Shown piece after piece: positions 1-11,182 of a stretch of 64,000 nucleotides of DNA. This DNA comes from Bemisia tabaci. Lineage: Eukaryota; Arthropoda; Insecta; Hemiptera; Aleyrodidae. Under the pieces are notes generated by a model. That model worked only from the letters and a program-made list of their open reading frames with translations. It was not told where the DNA came from and did not search any database. The translations under genes were made by a program, and so were the position numbers. The first letter of the stretch is position 1, and each line of letters opens with the position of its first letter. The DNA is taken from the NCBI RefSeq assembly GCF_918797505.1, contig NC_092794.1, positions 74,499,345 through 74,563,344 of the forward strand. The letters run 5' to 3'.

Positions 1-516
1 CCTCATCTTGAGCTACAACGATCTGGTCATCGGCAAAGCATAGAGTATAAAGGGTCTGCCCATCAAGGAGTGGAACGCCCATTCCCGCAACCTTATTTTT
101 CCATTCCTTTAACACGTGCTCTAGGTATACCTTAAATAGTGTTGGTGACAAACAACAGCCTTGTTTTAGCCCTTTTGTGACGAAAAAACCTCCGGACAAC
201 TCTCCACGACATTTAATTTTTGCTATCGTCCCGTTATAAAATGATTTAATTGCCCCCACAAGTCCTTTGCTAAAACCCCTTTTTTCCAAGGCTTCCCAAA
301 GCTTCACTAACGGCACGCTGTCATAAGCTTTCTGAAGATCCACAAACACCAAGTGCAGCTCCTGGCTGACCGCCCTTTTCTTCTCGATGACCTGGGTAAT
401 GGTGAACAAATGGTCGACGGTAGACCTACCGGCTCTAAAACCAGCCTGTTCTTCGGCTTCCTGGCCGCTCCAAACCTCTTCGACCTTAGCCTTGAGAATT
501 TTACCGTAGACCTTGC

Positions 517-2265
517 TCAAGGTTCCTGTGACCGATATACCTCTGTAGTTGTCGCATCTTGCTTACTACCTTTCTTATGACTGGGAGTAATCCAAGATTC
601 CTTCCAATCCTTTGGTAATTCGGAACCATGCAAACAGTCTTGCATGAGTTTCCTCAGATGTTCAAATATTTTACCGGTGCCACATTTTATCAACTCCGCC
701 GGTATACCCCCAGGTCCAGGAGCTCTACGAGTTTTCAACTCCCTCACAGCCTTCACTACATCTTGGAGCTGGATCTCCACGTTGGAATCTTCTTTAGTGC
801 TTATGACTCCGCCTTGGAACTCGGGTCGCCTCTCCGTTAATAAATCTTTAAAATAGTCCTCCATCTTGTCAATTGGTATCGGAGATATGATGTCGCGCAT
901 TTTATTCCGTCGCAACCCTTTGATCACTTTCCAGCCTTCCGTACTTTTCCGGCCTCCAAGGTAGGTATTTATCTTCATACAGCTTTCTTCCCAAGCCTCA
1001 TTCTTCTTCCGAGTGATTACCCGACGGACTCTTGCTTGAGCCTGTCTGTGCATGATTTTATCATCCAACTTTTGGGAAGAGAGAAACTGATGATACCTAT
1101 TCCTTTTCACATTTATTTCCTCCTCTACCTCCGCATCCCACCAGTACGGTTTTCTGTTATCATTTTTTTGATCAGAAACCCCCAGGGCCTCCGCTGCCGC
1201 CGAGTGAACGCAATTCTTAATAAATTCATACCGCTCTTCCGTACTGCCATCGCACGCATCTCCTAACTTTCCGTCCAGGCGCTTTGCGTACAGAGCCTTG
1301 ACACTCGGGTGCTTTAGGCTATCGATGTTATACTGAACTTGATGTACGCGTTGTCGCTCCGGTTGTTGATTGTCGCCTTGATCGTTCTGCGACACACGAG
1401 CGGGAAAAGCTACATCCGCTCTGAGGAAATAGTGGTCACTACCGCAGGAGAGTCCTCTACATACTCTCACCTGCTGGATCTTCAGGTTTGTTACCTGTTT
1501 AACGAGCACGTAGTCAATGATGGATCTTAAGCCGCGGGTAGGTTGGACCCAAGTATATTTGTGAATATCCTTGTGTTGGTAGAACCCGTTCAATACTTTT
1601 AATTCCCTCTGCTCGCAAACGTCGATAATGCGGCTTCCGTTGTCGTTCACCGTAACTTCACCGAACGGGCCAACGATTTTACTGATCACCCGGGATCCCG
1701 TTCTTCCATTTAGATCCCCCAACACAAGGACTTCTCTCCTAGGTCCTACCTTCACTACCTCCTCGTCCAGTTCTTCAAAAAACTGATCCTTAAGTACGAT
1801 GGTAGCATCATCATTGACCCCGTATACCCCCAAAACAGTGACTCTGTGACCGTGCATCGTTAGGTTCATCTTAATCATGCGAGCGTTGATGGCTTCCCAG
1901 TTCTTAATATTTTTTCGAAATTTTTTGCGGATCAGAATTGCGACACCCTGTTGTGCACGCTGATGTTTCGGCACTCCACTGTAGAATAAATCATAGTCCC
2001 CAAGACTCTATGATCCGTGGCCTTTTTTCTTTGTTTCCGTTATTACCGCCACGTCGATCTCGTTGTTCTTTAACTCCGATACCACTTCCGTCAGTTTCTT
2101 GGAAATGCCTTGCACATTCCAAGTACCAAAAGCGAGTGTCGTTTTCCGTAATCTAAGTCGAAGAGTCCGTTTATTTCCGTGGTTACCGAGGCATATGTTA
2201 TTGGGTTTTTTGACATTGTACATTTTTTCCGAGGATCGGGGAGTCAGCCCGATGCCCCAACCCAA
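517..2265 (-). pseudogene. LINE endonuclease/reverse-transcriptase ORF, broken
   Basis: The frame opens at 2265 with the endonuclease core motif TWNVQG and an ITETKKKG block. It is cut by a TAG at 2008-2010; LINE copy 2 has GAG at this codon, so this is a nonsense change. From 1974 the same frame continues with GDLNGR and SDHYFL, the Mg-binding and catalytic blocks of exonuclease-endonuclease-phosphatase domains. The reverse transcriptase begins after about residue 440 of this piece, then a one-base deletion near 550 shifts the frame. RT motifs continue in the shifted frame to the left edge (GFRAGRST, LKQGCCLSP, FADD). The protein would nick target DNA and copy the element RNA. This copy cannot make it. 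Confidence 0.88.
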
Positions 2266-2840
2266 GTAGCAGTGATCGCGATAAATTGCGATTTAATTGG
2301 AGAATGTATCGCGATTTTATCGACGTCGCGATTTATTGCAATATTATCGGGAGAAAAATCGCGATAAATTGCAACAAAATCGCGATATTATCGAACGCGA
2401 TATTATAGAGATAAAATTGCAATAAATTGCAATTTTTCATTAACGCATGAATGACGCATATGAAAGATGTTTCTATTCCGCCGCCGCCGTTTTTACCGAG
2501 ATCCGTTGGTAACTTAACCATCTCATTTTTTTTTTATCAATTATTAGTATAATGTTACAAATACAGACTGGTAAGCTTACCTGAAAACCGGTATTTTTAC
2601 TGATTTTTTCAGGTAAGAATACCACTTTTATTGGTAATCAATCCCCGGTAACTTTACCATTTTATCTCGGTAATTCTACCACAGTCGATAAAAACTATTG
2701 GCGTTTTTCCCAAGGTCCATCGGTAACTTTGCCATCTCACTATTATTGGTAATTTTACAGAGACAGAATGATGAGATTACCAATAGAACCTTATTTTACC
2801 AACCGTATTTCAAGGTATGAAATAAAATACAGAGGAGGGA

Positions 2841-2875
<35 letters not shown>

Positions 2876-3366
2876 AATGAAAAATCGGTGTCAGTCAACG
2901 CAAAGACATAAGTTGTGAGGTTGCGAAGCGCCGATCCATGTATAAGAGGCTTCAATTCGCACACGCAAGTCATATAGCGGTCATAGCATAGTGACAATGT
3001 GCTGGCCTTCCACCGTAGCGATTGGGGTTCGAATCCCCGCGGAGGCTCCGGGGATTTTACGCTCGTCTTCGTCAAAGGACCTGACGGCTGAACCTAACGG
3101 CAATCGGCTGATAACTTTAACCCCTTTTTTTTGGCGATTTTATCAATCGCTAGGATCATCAACATCTGAGCGATCATCCTCGATCTTATCGCGATAAAAT
3201 CGCAATTTTTTCGGGCCGATAAAATCGCAATAGAATCGCGAAAAGATCGAGGATAATCGCTCAAATGTTGATGATCCTAGCGATTTTATCGCCGATAAAA
3301 TCGAGGATAATCGCGACTTTATCGGCGATAAAATCGCGATTTTTCCGTTGAAAAATGCTACTTGGG
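2261..3366. mobile_element. TIR element with tRNA-like module and palindromic word arrays, copy 1
   Basis: The element is 1106 bp long and has perfect ends: CCCAAGTAGCA at 2261-2271 and its complement at 3356-3366. It is flanked on both sides by AA. The allelic empty site is preserved in LINE copy 2 near 34652-34672, where the flanks join with a single AA. Inside are dense repeats of ATCGCGAT-type words at both ends (2270-2420 and 3125-3345), a central block of GGTAA/TTACC words (2505-2810), a poly(A) run (2843-2871) and a tRNA-like module (2976-3045). There is no transposase-sized frame, so it is non-autonomous. I do not recognise the family. Confidence 0.85.
2976..3045 (+). other. tRNA-like module (A box and B box) inside TIR element copy 1
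   Basis: An A-box-like block (TAGCATAGTGA, 2984-2994) and a perfect B box (GGTTCGAATCC, 3026-3036) are separated by 31 nt, the usual tRNA spacing. The T-arm stem GGGG/CCCC around TTCGAAT is perfect. The anticodon arm does not pair convincingly, so this is a tRNA-derived polymerase III promoter-like module and not a functional tRNA gene. The sequence downstream resembles that after the matching module at 43079-43145. Confidence 0.6.
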
Positions 3367-3536
3367 AACCCCCAACCTGGAGGACCAGGGTTTGATTTCG
3401 GAGTTACCTCTCCTAGACAGGTTGCTTCCACCACAGCTAAGAGCCCTGCCTACCCACCCCCTTTGAGGCAGGGGCTACCAGCTGGGGTCCGCAGGATTGC
3501 TAAACCTGTGACAGTACAGTCCCCCATACGGTCAAT

Positions 3537-4127
3537 TTGTGTTTTTATTTTAACTATTTACACAACTAAAAATTTGAATGGGCGGGTCGTCAAACTCTAG
3601 CTTGATTAAAGTCGATAAATAGGGACTATTTACAATGATTATGTTAACTATTGTTCCTGCTTTGCATCATCCAGAAAGCACCATTGGGGCAAGAGATGGA
3701 GAGGGCCACCAAAATTTATTCTTAACGATACTTTGGTCTCCTTTTTTATTCAAACTTTTGGTGAAATTCTCAAGCAGATAATTATCATTTAAGTGTTTTT
3801 TGATGAGTATTTTTGAAAACAAGCAATGAAAGAGAAATTGTATTATTCTTCTTAAATTACCGAAAACTTGAGAGAAAAATTAGAATGGTGAAATTAGACT
3901 TCCTAAGTAGAAACAATAGTGGCACATGCCTTTATGCTCATAATTTCAATGCGACTAACTTCATAGGTGCCCTAGTATACTATGCTGAACTTTTAATGAA
4001 AAACCTGAAAAATTTGGCTAGGGTCTTCCACTACATGAGTGCGTTACTTATTTTGATCAAAACTAACACTGAGCTTCCTGCCGAAGCCTGAAATCCACTC
4101 CTGCTTGACTGACAAAACTTGTTAACA
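3537..4127. other. AT-rich spacer, nothing recognised
   Basis: AT-rich sequence between LINE copy 1 and the foldback element. Short open frames occur on the plus strand, but none shows a domain or splice context. Confidence 0.5.
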
Positions 4128-4634
4128 ATGGATGTGTTGCATGTGTGAGGAATTTGCGATTAGACTGTCGATTCTTATGTAAAAGTTCGCGAGAAACACG
4201 ATGGGCCTACTGGTTTTCTCTGAAATCAACTCCCAAGCTCAAAAAAAGCTCTCAAGTTGAGGCCAAAATGGAGGGGATATCCCACCCTACCCTGAGAGTC
4301 CACCTCTACATCAAGACAAACTCTCCATGAAAAGATAGGAAGCAAATACATTAGCAAAGATGCCGTGTTTTCAGTTTTAGAGTCCTCAAATAAAGTGGCA
4401 GCCCTGTCAATGTATTTGCTCCCTATCTTTGCATGGAGAGTTTGTCTAGATGTACACGTGGACTCTCAGGGTAGGGTGGGATATCCCCTCCATTTTGGCC
4501 TCAACTTGAGAGTTTAATTTGAGCTTGGGAGTTGATTTCAGAGAAAACCAGTAGCACCATCGTGTTTCTCGCGAACAATTACATAAGAATTAACAGTCAA
4601 ATCGCAAATTCCTTACACATGCAACATCTCCATT
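4128..4634. repeat. Foldback (inverted-repeat) element, about 500 bp
   Basis: Two arms of about 215 bp (roughly 4131-4353 and 4407-4628) are near-perfect reverse complements around a loop of about 53 bp. The outer ends read GATGTGTTGCATGTG and its complement. No coding capacity is visible. It is a foldback MITE; target-site duplications could not be fixed. Confidence 0.8.
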
Positions 4635-5430
4635 ACGGGTTCGGCAAGGAACAAACGGAATAAGAGAAGGAACGGAGAAAGGAAATTTGAGAATGGGCCG
4701 ATAAAAGATTACGAAAAACGTTCAATTTGTGTAATCTTTATTCCCGTTTGTGACTCCATGAGGGGGTGTTGTCTTGACACTCAGTATAAAGTGACTCTAC
4801 TCCAGCCCAGACCTACTGCACCAGGCTTTTTGGGGGGAACCCACGTTGGAGGTGTGGTGGCACAAATACTTACCCCTCCCACCTGTCCGTTTCAAAGAAA
4901 TAAAGACGAAGCACTCGTATCGTATCTACCAACACGGGGGAGAAGTGACGTAGATCTGGCGCTCTGCGTTAGTGTGAGTGTGTAAATTAGCGCGGGAATC
5001 CATGGCAGCAATCGGAAACTTGATTTGAACTTGTACTCTTGATTTTTGCACTTTTCTTGTTCTAAACTCGTTTTAAGTCACTAAAGCGAACGAATCAATA
5101 AAGGAGGGAGGGTGACTTTTTATGATAAACCTACTTCGACTCGGTAACAAGCAAGGATCTCAGATAAAGTTAGTTTTTCTATTGCTCATGGTGGTCCCGC
5201 CGGTTCAAACAGGCCGTTACAGCTCTAGATGACAATTTCTCCCAAATGATATTAGGGTGATTCGTCAAGCTCAAATGACGTGGTCGAACTGGCATGCGAT
5301 CAGATCGACCACTTCTTTTGAGCTTCACGATCACCTTAATCGGTCGATGAGGGACCAAAAATAACCTAGAATTAAAAAAATATAGGTGGGTAAGTCAATT
5401 TGAGTAGAAATCAACCTAGTATACTTTGTT

Positions 5431-5472
5431 TCTTCTTCTTCTTCTTCTTCTTCTTCTTCTTCTTCTTCTTCT
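5431..5472. repeat. (TTC)n microsatellite
   Basis: About 14 TTC units, best explained as the complement of the (GAA)n tail of the LINE fragment beside it. Confidence 0.95.
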
Positions 5473-5766
5473 AACTTTTGACCAGGGCCGTCGCCCTGTT
5501 TGTCTAGCCTCTAAATCAGTAAAATATGATGGTGATGAGAGAGCTCACTTAACAGTCCTTCGGGGATGAAAGGCAGCTCTGTGCCCATCTCTTGGGCGGT
5601 CGTCCGGGTTGCCTTTGGCTATGAGGTCGTCCTACCATACAAATCTTGGCAAGCCTTTCCCCGTCCATCCTCTCAACATGTTCCGACCACATTTTCGGGC
5701 GCATCTTTGGTCCATTTGGGCAATATCTTGAATTTGGCACTCTTCGCAAATGGACTCGCGAGTCAT
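5432..5766 (-). mobile_element. LINE 3'-end fragment with (GAA)n tail
   Basis: This insertion is flanked by ACTTTGTTT (5423-5431) and ACTCTGTTT (5767-5775). The related element at 20740-21329 is continuous across the same point and so supplies the empty site. On the minus strand the fragment encodes the C-terminal end of a LINE polymerase (WSEHVERM, then a GRP/RW block; frame 5549-5749) and ends in a (GAA)n tail, seen on the plus strand as TTC repeats to about 5472. Microsatellite tails of this kind are typical of RTE-type LINEs. Confidence 0.8.
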
Positions 5767-6482
5767 ACTCTGTTTGCGCAATTTTATTCAGTTTCCGCCC
5801 TACATTTGAATTTCATTCTTACCCCGATTTCGCCGCCAATCCTCTAGCCAATCAGAGAGCTTGCAAGAACTTGCATCATGTTTTTCCAAAAACATTGAAT
5901 CACGTAGACCGTGCATCCTTTGTTACGGAAGGCGAGACAACTTTGAAAAATTCGCATGCGATGAGTGGTGACACCAACCCGCATCGATGAGTTCGTGTGT
6001 CCCAGTTGCGCACATCTGCGCATGCGCAGTAGCGGCTCCAGTGAATTTTCGTCGGATTGTGAGGCTTTTCTCCTCGGTTCATGATTAGTTCGGAAAAATG
6101 AAACAATGCAATTGTGTAAAATTATGTGTTCGAAAACTTTATTTGCTTAGGAATTTTGTCTGAAAATGGACTCTAAACGAGATATTCGTGAAAAACCGAG
6201 CGCGGGCATGAATTCTCCATTGCCTCTCTGCAGTCTCTTCGAGTGCTTGGGACACACGCTCTCTCCCCTTCCCCGCCCGCCCATCATGGGGCTCCGAGAG
6301 ACTTGCTTCGCTCCGCCTGTACTAAACCGAGCCGGACGCACGGTCTACGTGATTCAATGTCTTTGTGTTTTTCTTCTAAAGCTCCACCTTCATGTCTTTG
6401 GTCCGTTTACGGATTAGGATCACCAGCACGTAATCGCACGACTACCCTGCATCAGAGTAGAGTATGGTAGAGTCCCTTTCAG

Positions 6483-6679
6483 CAAGGCGGATTAAGAATG
6501 GTGGTCGCATTTTGATTTTGGCTGCCATCTTGAAGCGTTGTGACGTCAGGAGGGTACGGGTTTTGCCGTGCAATCCGAGGTTGAGCCGGTCCCCCTGGCC
6601 TCGGCCGGCCCATCATGTAACCGATACCGTGTGACGTCCAGAGGGTGCGAAATGCGACCACCATTCTTCATCCGCCTTG
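6483..6679. mobile_element. MULE-like MITE, 197 bp
   Basis: The TIR begins CAAGGCGGAT and pairs over about 30 bp with the right end. The element is flanked by an exact 9-bp duplication, CCCTTTCAG (6474-6482 and 6680-6688). A 9-bp duplication is the hallmark of Mutator-like elements. It is too short to encode a protein. Confidence 0.85.
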
Positions 6680-7343
6680 CCCTTTCAGAGAGTATAGTGG
6701 GCTGGAGCAGGAAGCCCAACTCAATGCTAAGAAATTGAAACAGAGGCACTCACAGCGCGCTCTCTGGCAACATACGCAACTACTATTTTCTATTGTTTTC
6801 CAGCGACTGGTGGTGGGTATGTTCAGGGACGAGTTCTAGAACTGGTCCCTAGTATGTTGCTGCCGGACCACCTAACATAGGTAATAGTTCATACATCGTC
6901 CGTCTGCAACTTTCGCTTGGCCTATTAGCGCAGTAGTATGGGAATTCCGCTCGCGACAACGTACGCTACTTCTTGCTTTTGCCGAATTTGCTTCATCTTT
7001 AAAGTTGTCAGCATAGAAGTAAATAGTGGAACAATTTTATTTTTTATTCTTGATGGCAAAGTCATTCTTTCCTTGACAAATAAACCCTTTATACCAAAAC
7101 CTTATACCAACTTTCATCCGAACCGAGATATCAATTTTCCGTGATTTTAAAATTTTACCGGTCGCCACTTTGAAACGCTGATAGATAACGACCTGCAGTT
7201 TGCCCTCAAACATTTTCTTTTGTTACGTTCTTCACTACTTATTCAATCTTACACGATAAGAATCCTCAGGTATTCACTCGAAATGAAAGAACTCTTTCTA
7301 TCCCATCATGTTTTCTGATTATTGTTCACCTCAACTTTTCTAG

Positions 7344-7548
7344 GTTTCCTTGGTTTTACCTGTCCGCAACCGAGTGGGAACAACCAAGACTCAGATAAGC
7401 CGCTAAATTACCCGCATCCGAAAGAGCCGACGAAGTACTTTAGTTGTCAAAATGGAAGACCCCGATTGCACACTTGTCCTCGACCTTTCGATGCTGCAAC
7501 GAGTCTTTGTGTAGGTGCTGAGAACGAGGAGCAATCTTAATTCAACAG
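7344..7548 (+). CDS. Chitin-binding type-2 (CBM14/peritrophin) exon, C-terminal
   Basis: The exon follows a good acceptor (TTTTCTAG, AG at 7342-7343) and ends before a GTTAGT donor at 7549. The frame reads FTCPQPSGN, then PHPKEPTKYFSCQNG, HTCP and FDAATSLC: the spacing of a CBM14 domain that binds chitin in secreted cuticle or gut-lining proteins. It ends at TAA 7538-7540. The usual second cysteine (DCxKYF) is proline here, so one disulfide partner is missing, and the sixth cysteine is not seen. Upstream exons and the signal peptide were not found. The stop lies 8 bases before the donor, so the intron that follows would sit in the 3' UTR. Confidence 0.72.
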
Positions 7549-7607
7549 GTTAGTATCCTCGGCGCTACAACCTACTCTGTAACAAAGTAGGGACTTGGGG
7601 AGAAATA

Positions 7608-8300
7608 CAGGGTTATCCAATAGTCCGGGATCCCCCTTATAACTTTTGAACGAAAAATGCTAGAGATTTGGAATTTGGGGAATGCTCCTAGGTCAAAAGG
7701 AACTACTTTTTGGCGTACCCAAAATTTCGGGGGGGGGGGGGGGGCAGGGTGGACCGTTTTTTGAACTTTTTTCGAAATTCCACGATTGCTAGTGCTAAAA
7801 TGTTGCGTTTTGGAATAAAAATAACGCTCAATTCTTTTTCAGAATTTTTGGGTGATGTTCTGAGTCCGTCCCGACGCCATCTTTATTGCCCAATTTTCGA
7901 TTTTTTCGCGAAATTGCCGAGACTCTATTTAATGCCCGGCAAACGCGTGGAATTAATCAAAATGTAATTTTAAATACTTTTAAAATCATTTCAAGCGATA
8001 CAGGTCAGGATAGGACACCCCCAACGAGCAGGGAATGCCTTAGGGGACGCAATCTTGGACCACCGAAATCCTTTAAAAATGCGCCTGAGTAGGTACAACC
8101 TATATTTTATGTTAATTTTTATTGGTTTTATTTTGCTCATACTTTGTGCTATGACTAGCGAGACTTATCAGACTCTGACCCACTATTTTACGGCTTAAGA
8201 TGTGGGACTAATCCCACGCCAAAAAGCAGTTCCCTTTGACCTAGGAACATTCCCCAAATCTCTGGCATTTTTTGTTCAAAAGTTATAAGCGTTCAAAAAC
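7608..8300. mobile_element. Mariner-like foldback element (right end degraded)
   Basis: The left end CAGGGTTATCC follows a TA. The arms at 7608-7725 and 8190-8297 are reverse complements. The block AGAGATTTGGAATTTGG and the following CTAGGTCAAAAGG closely match the element at 35139-35936. It occupies most of the intron between the CBM14 exon and the following 3' exon. Confidence 0.65.
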
Positions 8301-8445
8301 CCGAAAATATCGGATTTTGGTCCAATTCTGCCCCTCCCCTGAGCTGAGCACAACTTGGACTCATGAGAGCTTGGACTATCGCGAGGTTTCCGAAAGTTAT
8401 ACGTATTTTCTTTATTTATTTATTTATTTCTTTCTTTCTTTCCAG

Positions 8446-8745
8446 TAACGGAGTCGGATCAAATCAATCATGCTCCACACCTCAGCAGATAGCCTCTCTT
8501 GCTCGAGTCGGACTCCTTACAGCTGTGCTTAATCTCGCCCCTGAAGCCTAGTTCCACGCGAATGATGTAACTTCTGTTCAAGGACTAACGCTGCATAATA
8601 TTCAATGTGTCAATTTGGCCTGCACCTCTCACAATTATGGCAATGGCTCTGTGCAATATCTTTGTGAAAAAAATGTATTAAAATGTAAAGATTTGTAAAA
8701 TACCTGATGCGACTCATTAATAAATACGATTTTTAATTTTTTCTG
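8446..8745 (+). other. 3' terminal exon of the CBM14 gene with poly(A) signal
   Basis: A strong pyrimidine-rich acceptor (TTTCTTTCTTTCCAG, ending 8445) precedes an exon with an AATAAA at 8719-8724. One frame is open from the acceptor to TAG at 8549-8551 (35 codons), but the CBM14 frame already stops in the previous exon, so this is most simply 3' UTR. An alternative is that it is the coding end of another transcript. The end coordinate assumes cleavage about 20 bases after the signal. Confidence 0.5.
8719..8724 (+). terminator. Polyadenylation signal AATAAA
   Basis: Canonical hexamer downstream of the 8446 acceptor on the plus strand; the likely 3' end of the CBM14 gene. Confidence 0.5.
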
Positions 8746-11182
8746 TAGTCTTTAAAATTCTTCTGAATATTAGAACTATTTTAGTTCATCAATTCTCAAT
8801 TTTAAGAAGAGTATTTTGTGTGAGAGGGTCCTCTCTTTGTCAATTATTTTCGTTTGTAAATTTTTTCGTAACTTTTTTGGCAAAAAAGCTTCTTTCGTAT
8901 AACGACTAGTAGCTGTAATTCCAAAAAGAAACAAGAGTGAGTACTAGGTACCTAAGCATACAAAGAGCGAGAAGAAAAGGTTGGAGGGGGAATGAAGGGA
9001 GGGCACAAGGGTGAAAATCAAATAAACCTTGTCCTTGACATTTTATTCAGATTTAGTGAGAATGCTTGGAACAAGTAGCGGTAAAATTTACAGTATCATA
9101 CAAAGAAAAGCAAAATAGTTAACTCTAAAATATAAATCTTGTACTGTCGGCATACCACTTGGCAAGTAAATAGACCACAAGGAAATTAGAGAAATAGAGT
9201 GGAATTCAAGCATCAGAAAATAATAAGTAAGAAAAGGATTTCTTTAACAAGAAAAAAATGAAAATAAACAATTTCCTGAGATGGATCACATCTCTTGGAA
9301 AGATTTCAGCAGATGAATGGAGTAAAATATTTGCTTTGAGGGAGATAAAAATAAATTGTTGTTGTAAATTAAGAAAGAAAAGAAAACATGAAGATAGGTT
9401 GATCGATTAGCAGCAGGTTCACAATGTAATTTTAAATATTTTAATAATGTGATGTTAAAAAAAATAAAAAGTAACAGAAAAAGCTACAAAACCAGTGTTG
9501 TATAAGCGCACCTTTGTCCCTTAGATGATAAATAATGGGACACCTTTCTACAGCAGTGCAAGGTACTGTTCTTTTTATGGTTTTTTGGTAACTGGACACC
9601 ATACCTGGCGTTACAGGAACAATTATGACTAGATATGATCTTTTTTTCCAATGTTTCTTAAATTTTAAAGAATTTTTCCAGTTTTCCTGGTAAATTGTAT
9701 CTCTTATTTTGGAAAATAGACATAATTGATGTTGAGAAACGCGGGGCTCCAGCGGGTTTTAGGTACATCATATAAACTAGTTTTTCCTAAAAAATTTCAA
9801 TGAGATGACCATTAGGCCGGATTTGTGCTTAAAAACACCGTGTTGCATATTAACCCTACATATACATAGTTCCTTATAGCACAAGTACGTTCAAATGATT
9901 ATTTTGCTCGTAGCAGTCAAATTACAGCGACCTTGCAAAAAGTACGCGATTTTTACGTTGACACGTGCTGGAGAAATTATTCACCCCACCAATATTTTAG
10001 TTACCATCAGATGACTACCACACAATACTTCATTCTGAGGGTACAATCTGTACCAACAAACAGCTGCTCCCTCAACAAAGAAGATACTGGATACGAATAC
10101 TGCAATTCTACCCATACCTAGTTGAAAACACTCATAACTCAGAGATTAGATTGAAATGGATTAAAAAGTCAGTCCAATTTTAATGAAGAGCAAAGCCACA
10201 ATAGCAAAATAAAATTAAATCTGTAATATTTGAAATTTATTAACCTACATTATCAGTCTTTCAAAATAGCGATAATTTATACTGTGGGAGGATGCATCAA
10301 AGATGGCTTTGCTTTAAAAGGAGTTTCCCTTCCTCACAAGAAAATCAGAGAATTACAAATATTAATTCTAGGGGTAAGAACAATTTTGAGGACATTAGGT
10401 CAGTGTACTATGAAGTATCAATTTTAACTTCACGTATGTCGCATATATAAAAATTATTTGATAAGCGTCATCAGAGATAACTTTTGAATCAATCATACAC
10501 AAGGTATAACTGTGAGAACTAATGGAAAAATGGAAAATAATCACACAATCAAATGTATAATGAATATTTCAAACTGGTGATCTCAGCTCTTCCATGCACA
10601 CTCAAATATTATTCAAAGCCCAGCTTATATAGTTTTCCTAAACTGCTCGCAGAAATGATAGAATAATCTCACACAAAACAGTCCAACTCCTGCTTTTATT
10701 GGTGACCTGCATGACATAAATGAGACAAAGTAGAGCTAAGAGGCAATTTAACACTTACCTACTCCATAATTTGATTTTCACGAGTTCCACCCCAAATATA
10801 ACTCTGTATTAATTTTCATAAAAAACATAACACAACCTGAAACCTATTCGCGTATTAAGAACAATATTGGATGATATATCCGGCCTACACTCTAAATTGT
10901 GCATGCGCATTACCCTCTTTACGTCCTAGTTCATAGAGAAATTTAAATGCGAAAGAAAAAATGACAATGTTGAAATCATTTTGTATCATCATCGGAAAAA
11001 ATCATTTTGTTGAGGTATTCAAACATCGAATGTTACTTTAAGACTGCTAGAAGCTTTGCAAGCACTTATCAAGCCAATGTCCTCAAAGAAATAGCGTAAA
11101 AATTCAGCTTCCAGAATTCAACTGGAAGAATTTTACTGGAACACCCGGTGTGTGTGTATATGTACATGTATAAACATCTATA
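8746..11182. other. AT-rich intergenic region
   Basis: AT-rich sequence between two convergent genes (the CBM14 gene on plus, the zinc-finger gene on minus). It may include the 3' UTR of the minus-strand gene. No domain-bearing frame is visible. Confidence 0.5.

Larger units (their letters stand above)
1..3536 (-). mobile_element. RTE-like LINE retrotransposon, copy 1 (3' end beyond window, 5' region interrupted)
   Basis: A minus-strand non-LTR retrotransposon. Reading 5' to 3' it has a 5' region (3366-3536, then 2260 down), an apurinic-type endonuclease and a reverse transcriptase whose FADD active-site box is encoded at 26-37, so the 3' end lies outside the window. The element between 2261 and 3366 is a later insertion, because a second copy of this LINE (28977-34815) has uninterrupted sequence there. 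The coding frame is broken by a TAG at 2008-2010 and a one-base deletion near 550. The RTE/BovB-like assignment rests on the style of the endonuclease and RT and is less certain than the LINE call. Confidence 0.9.
4893..6400 (+). mobile_element. hAT-like non-autonomous TIR element, copy A, with nested LINE tail
   Basis: The ends are CAAAGAAATAAAGACG (4893) and the complement of CAAAGACATGAAGG (ending 6400). Both sides carry an exact 8-bp duplication, GTCCGTTT (4885-4892 and 6401-6408), as expected for hAT-type insertion. A shorter, inverted copy lies at 20740-21329 with the same ends. Inside, a LINE fragment (5432-5766) was added later, and an internal inverted repeat joins 5894-5914 to 6340-6363. 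No transposase frame is seen. Confidence 0.82.

Noticed and set aside
2974..3050. A genuine tRNA gene at 2976-3045 or 43079-43145
   Set aside because: The A and B boxes and T arm are good, but the anticodon and acceptor arms do not pair, and both copies lie inside a mobile element.
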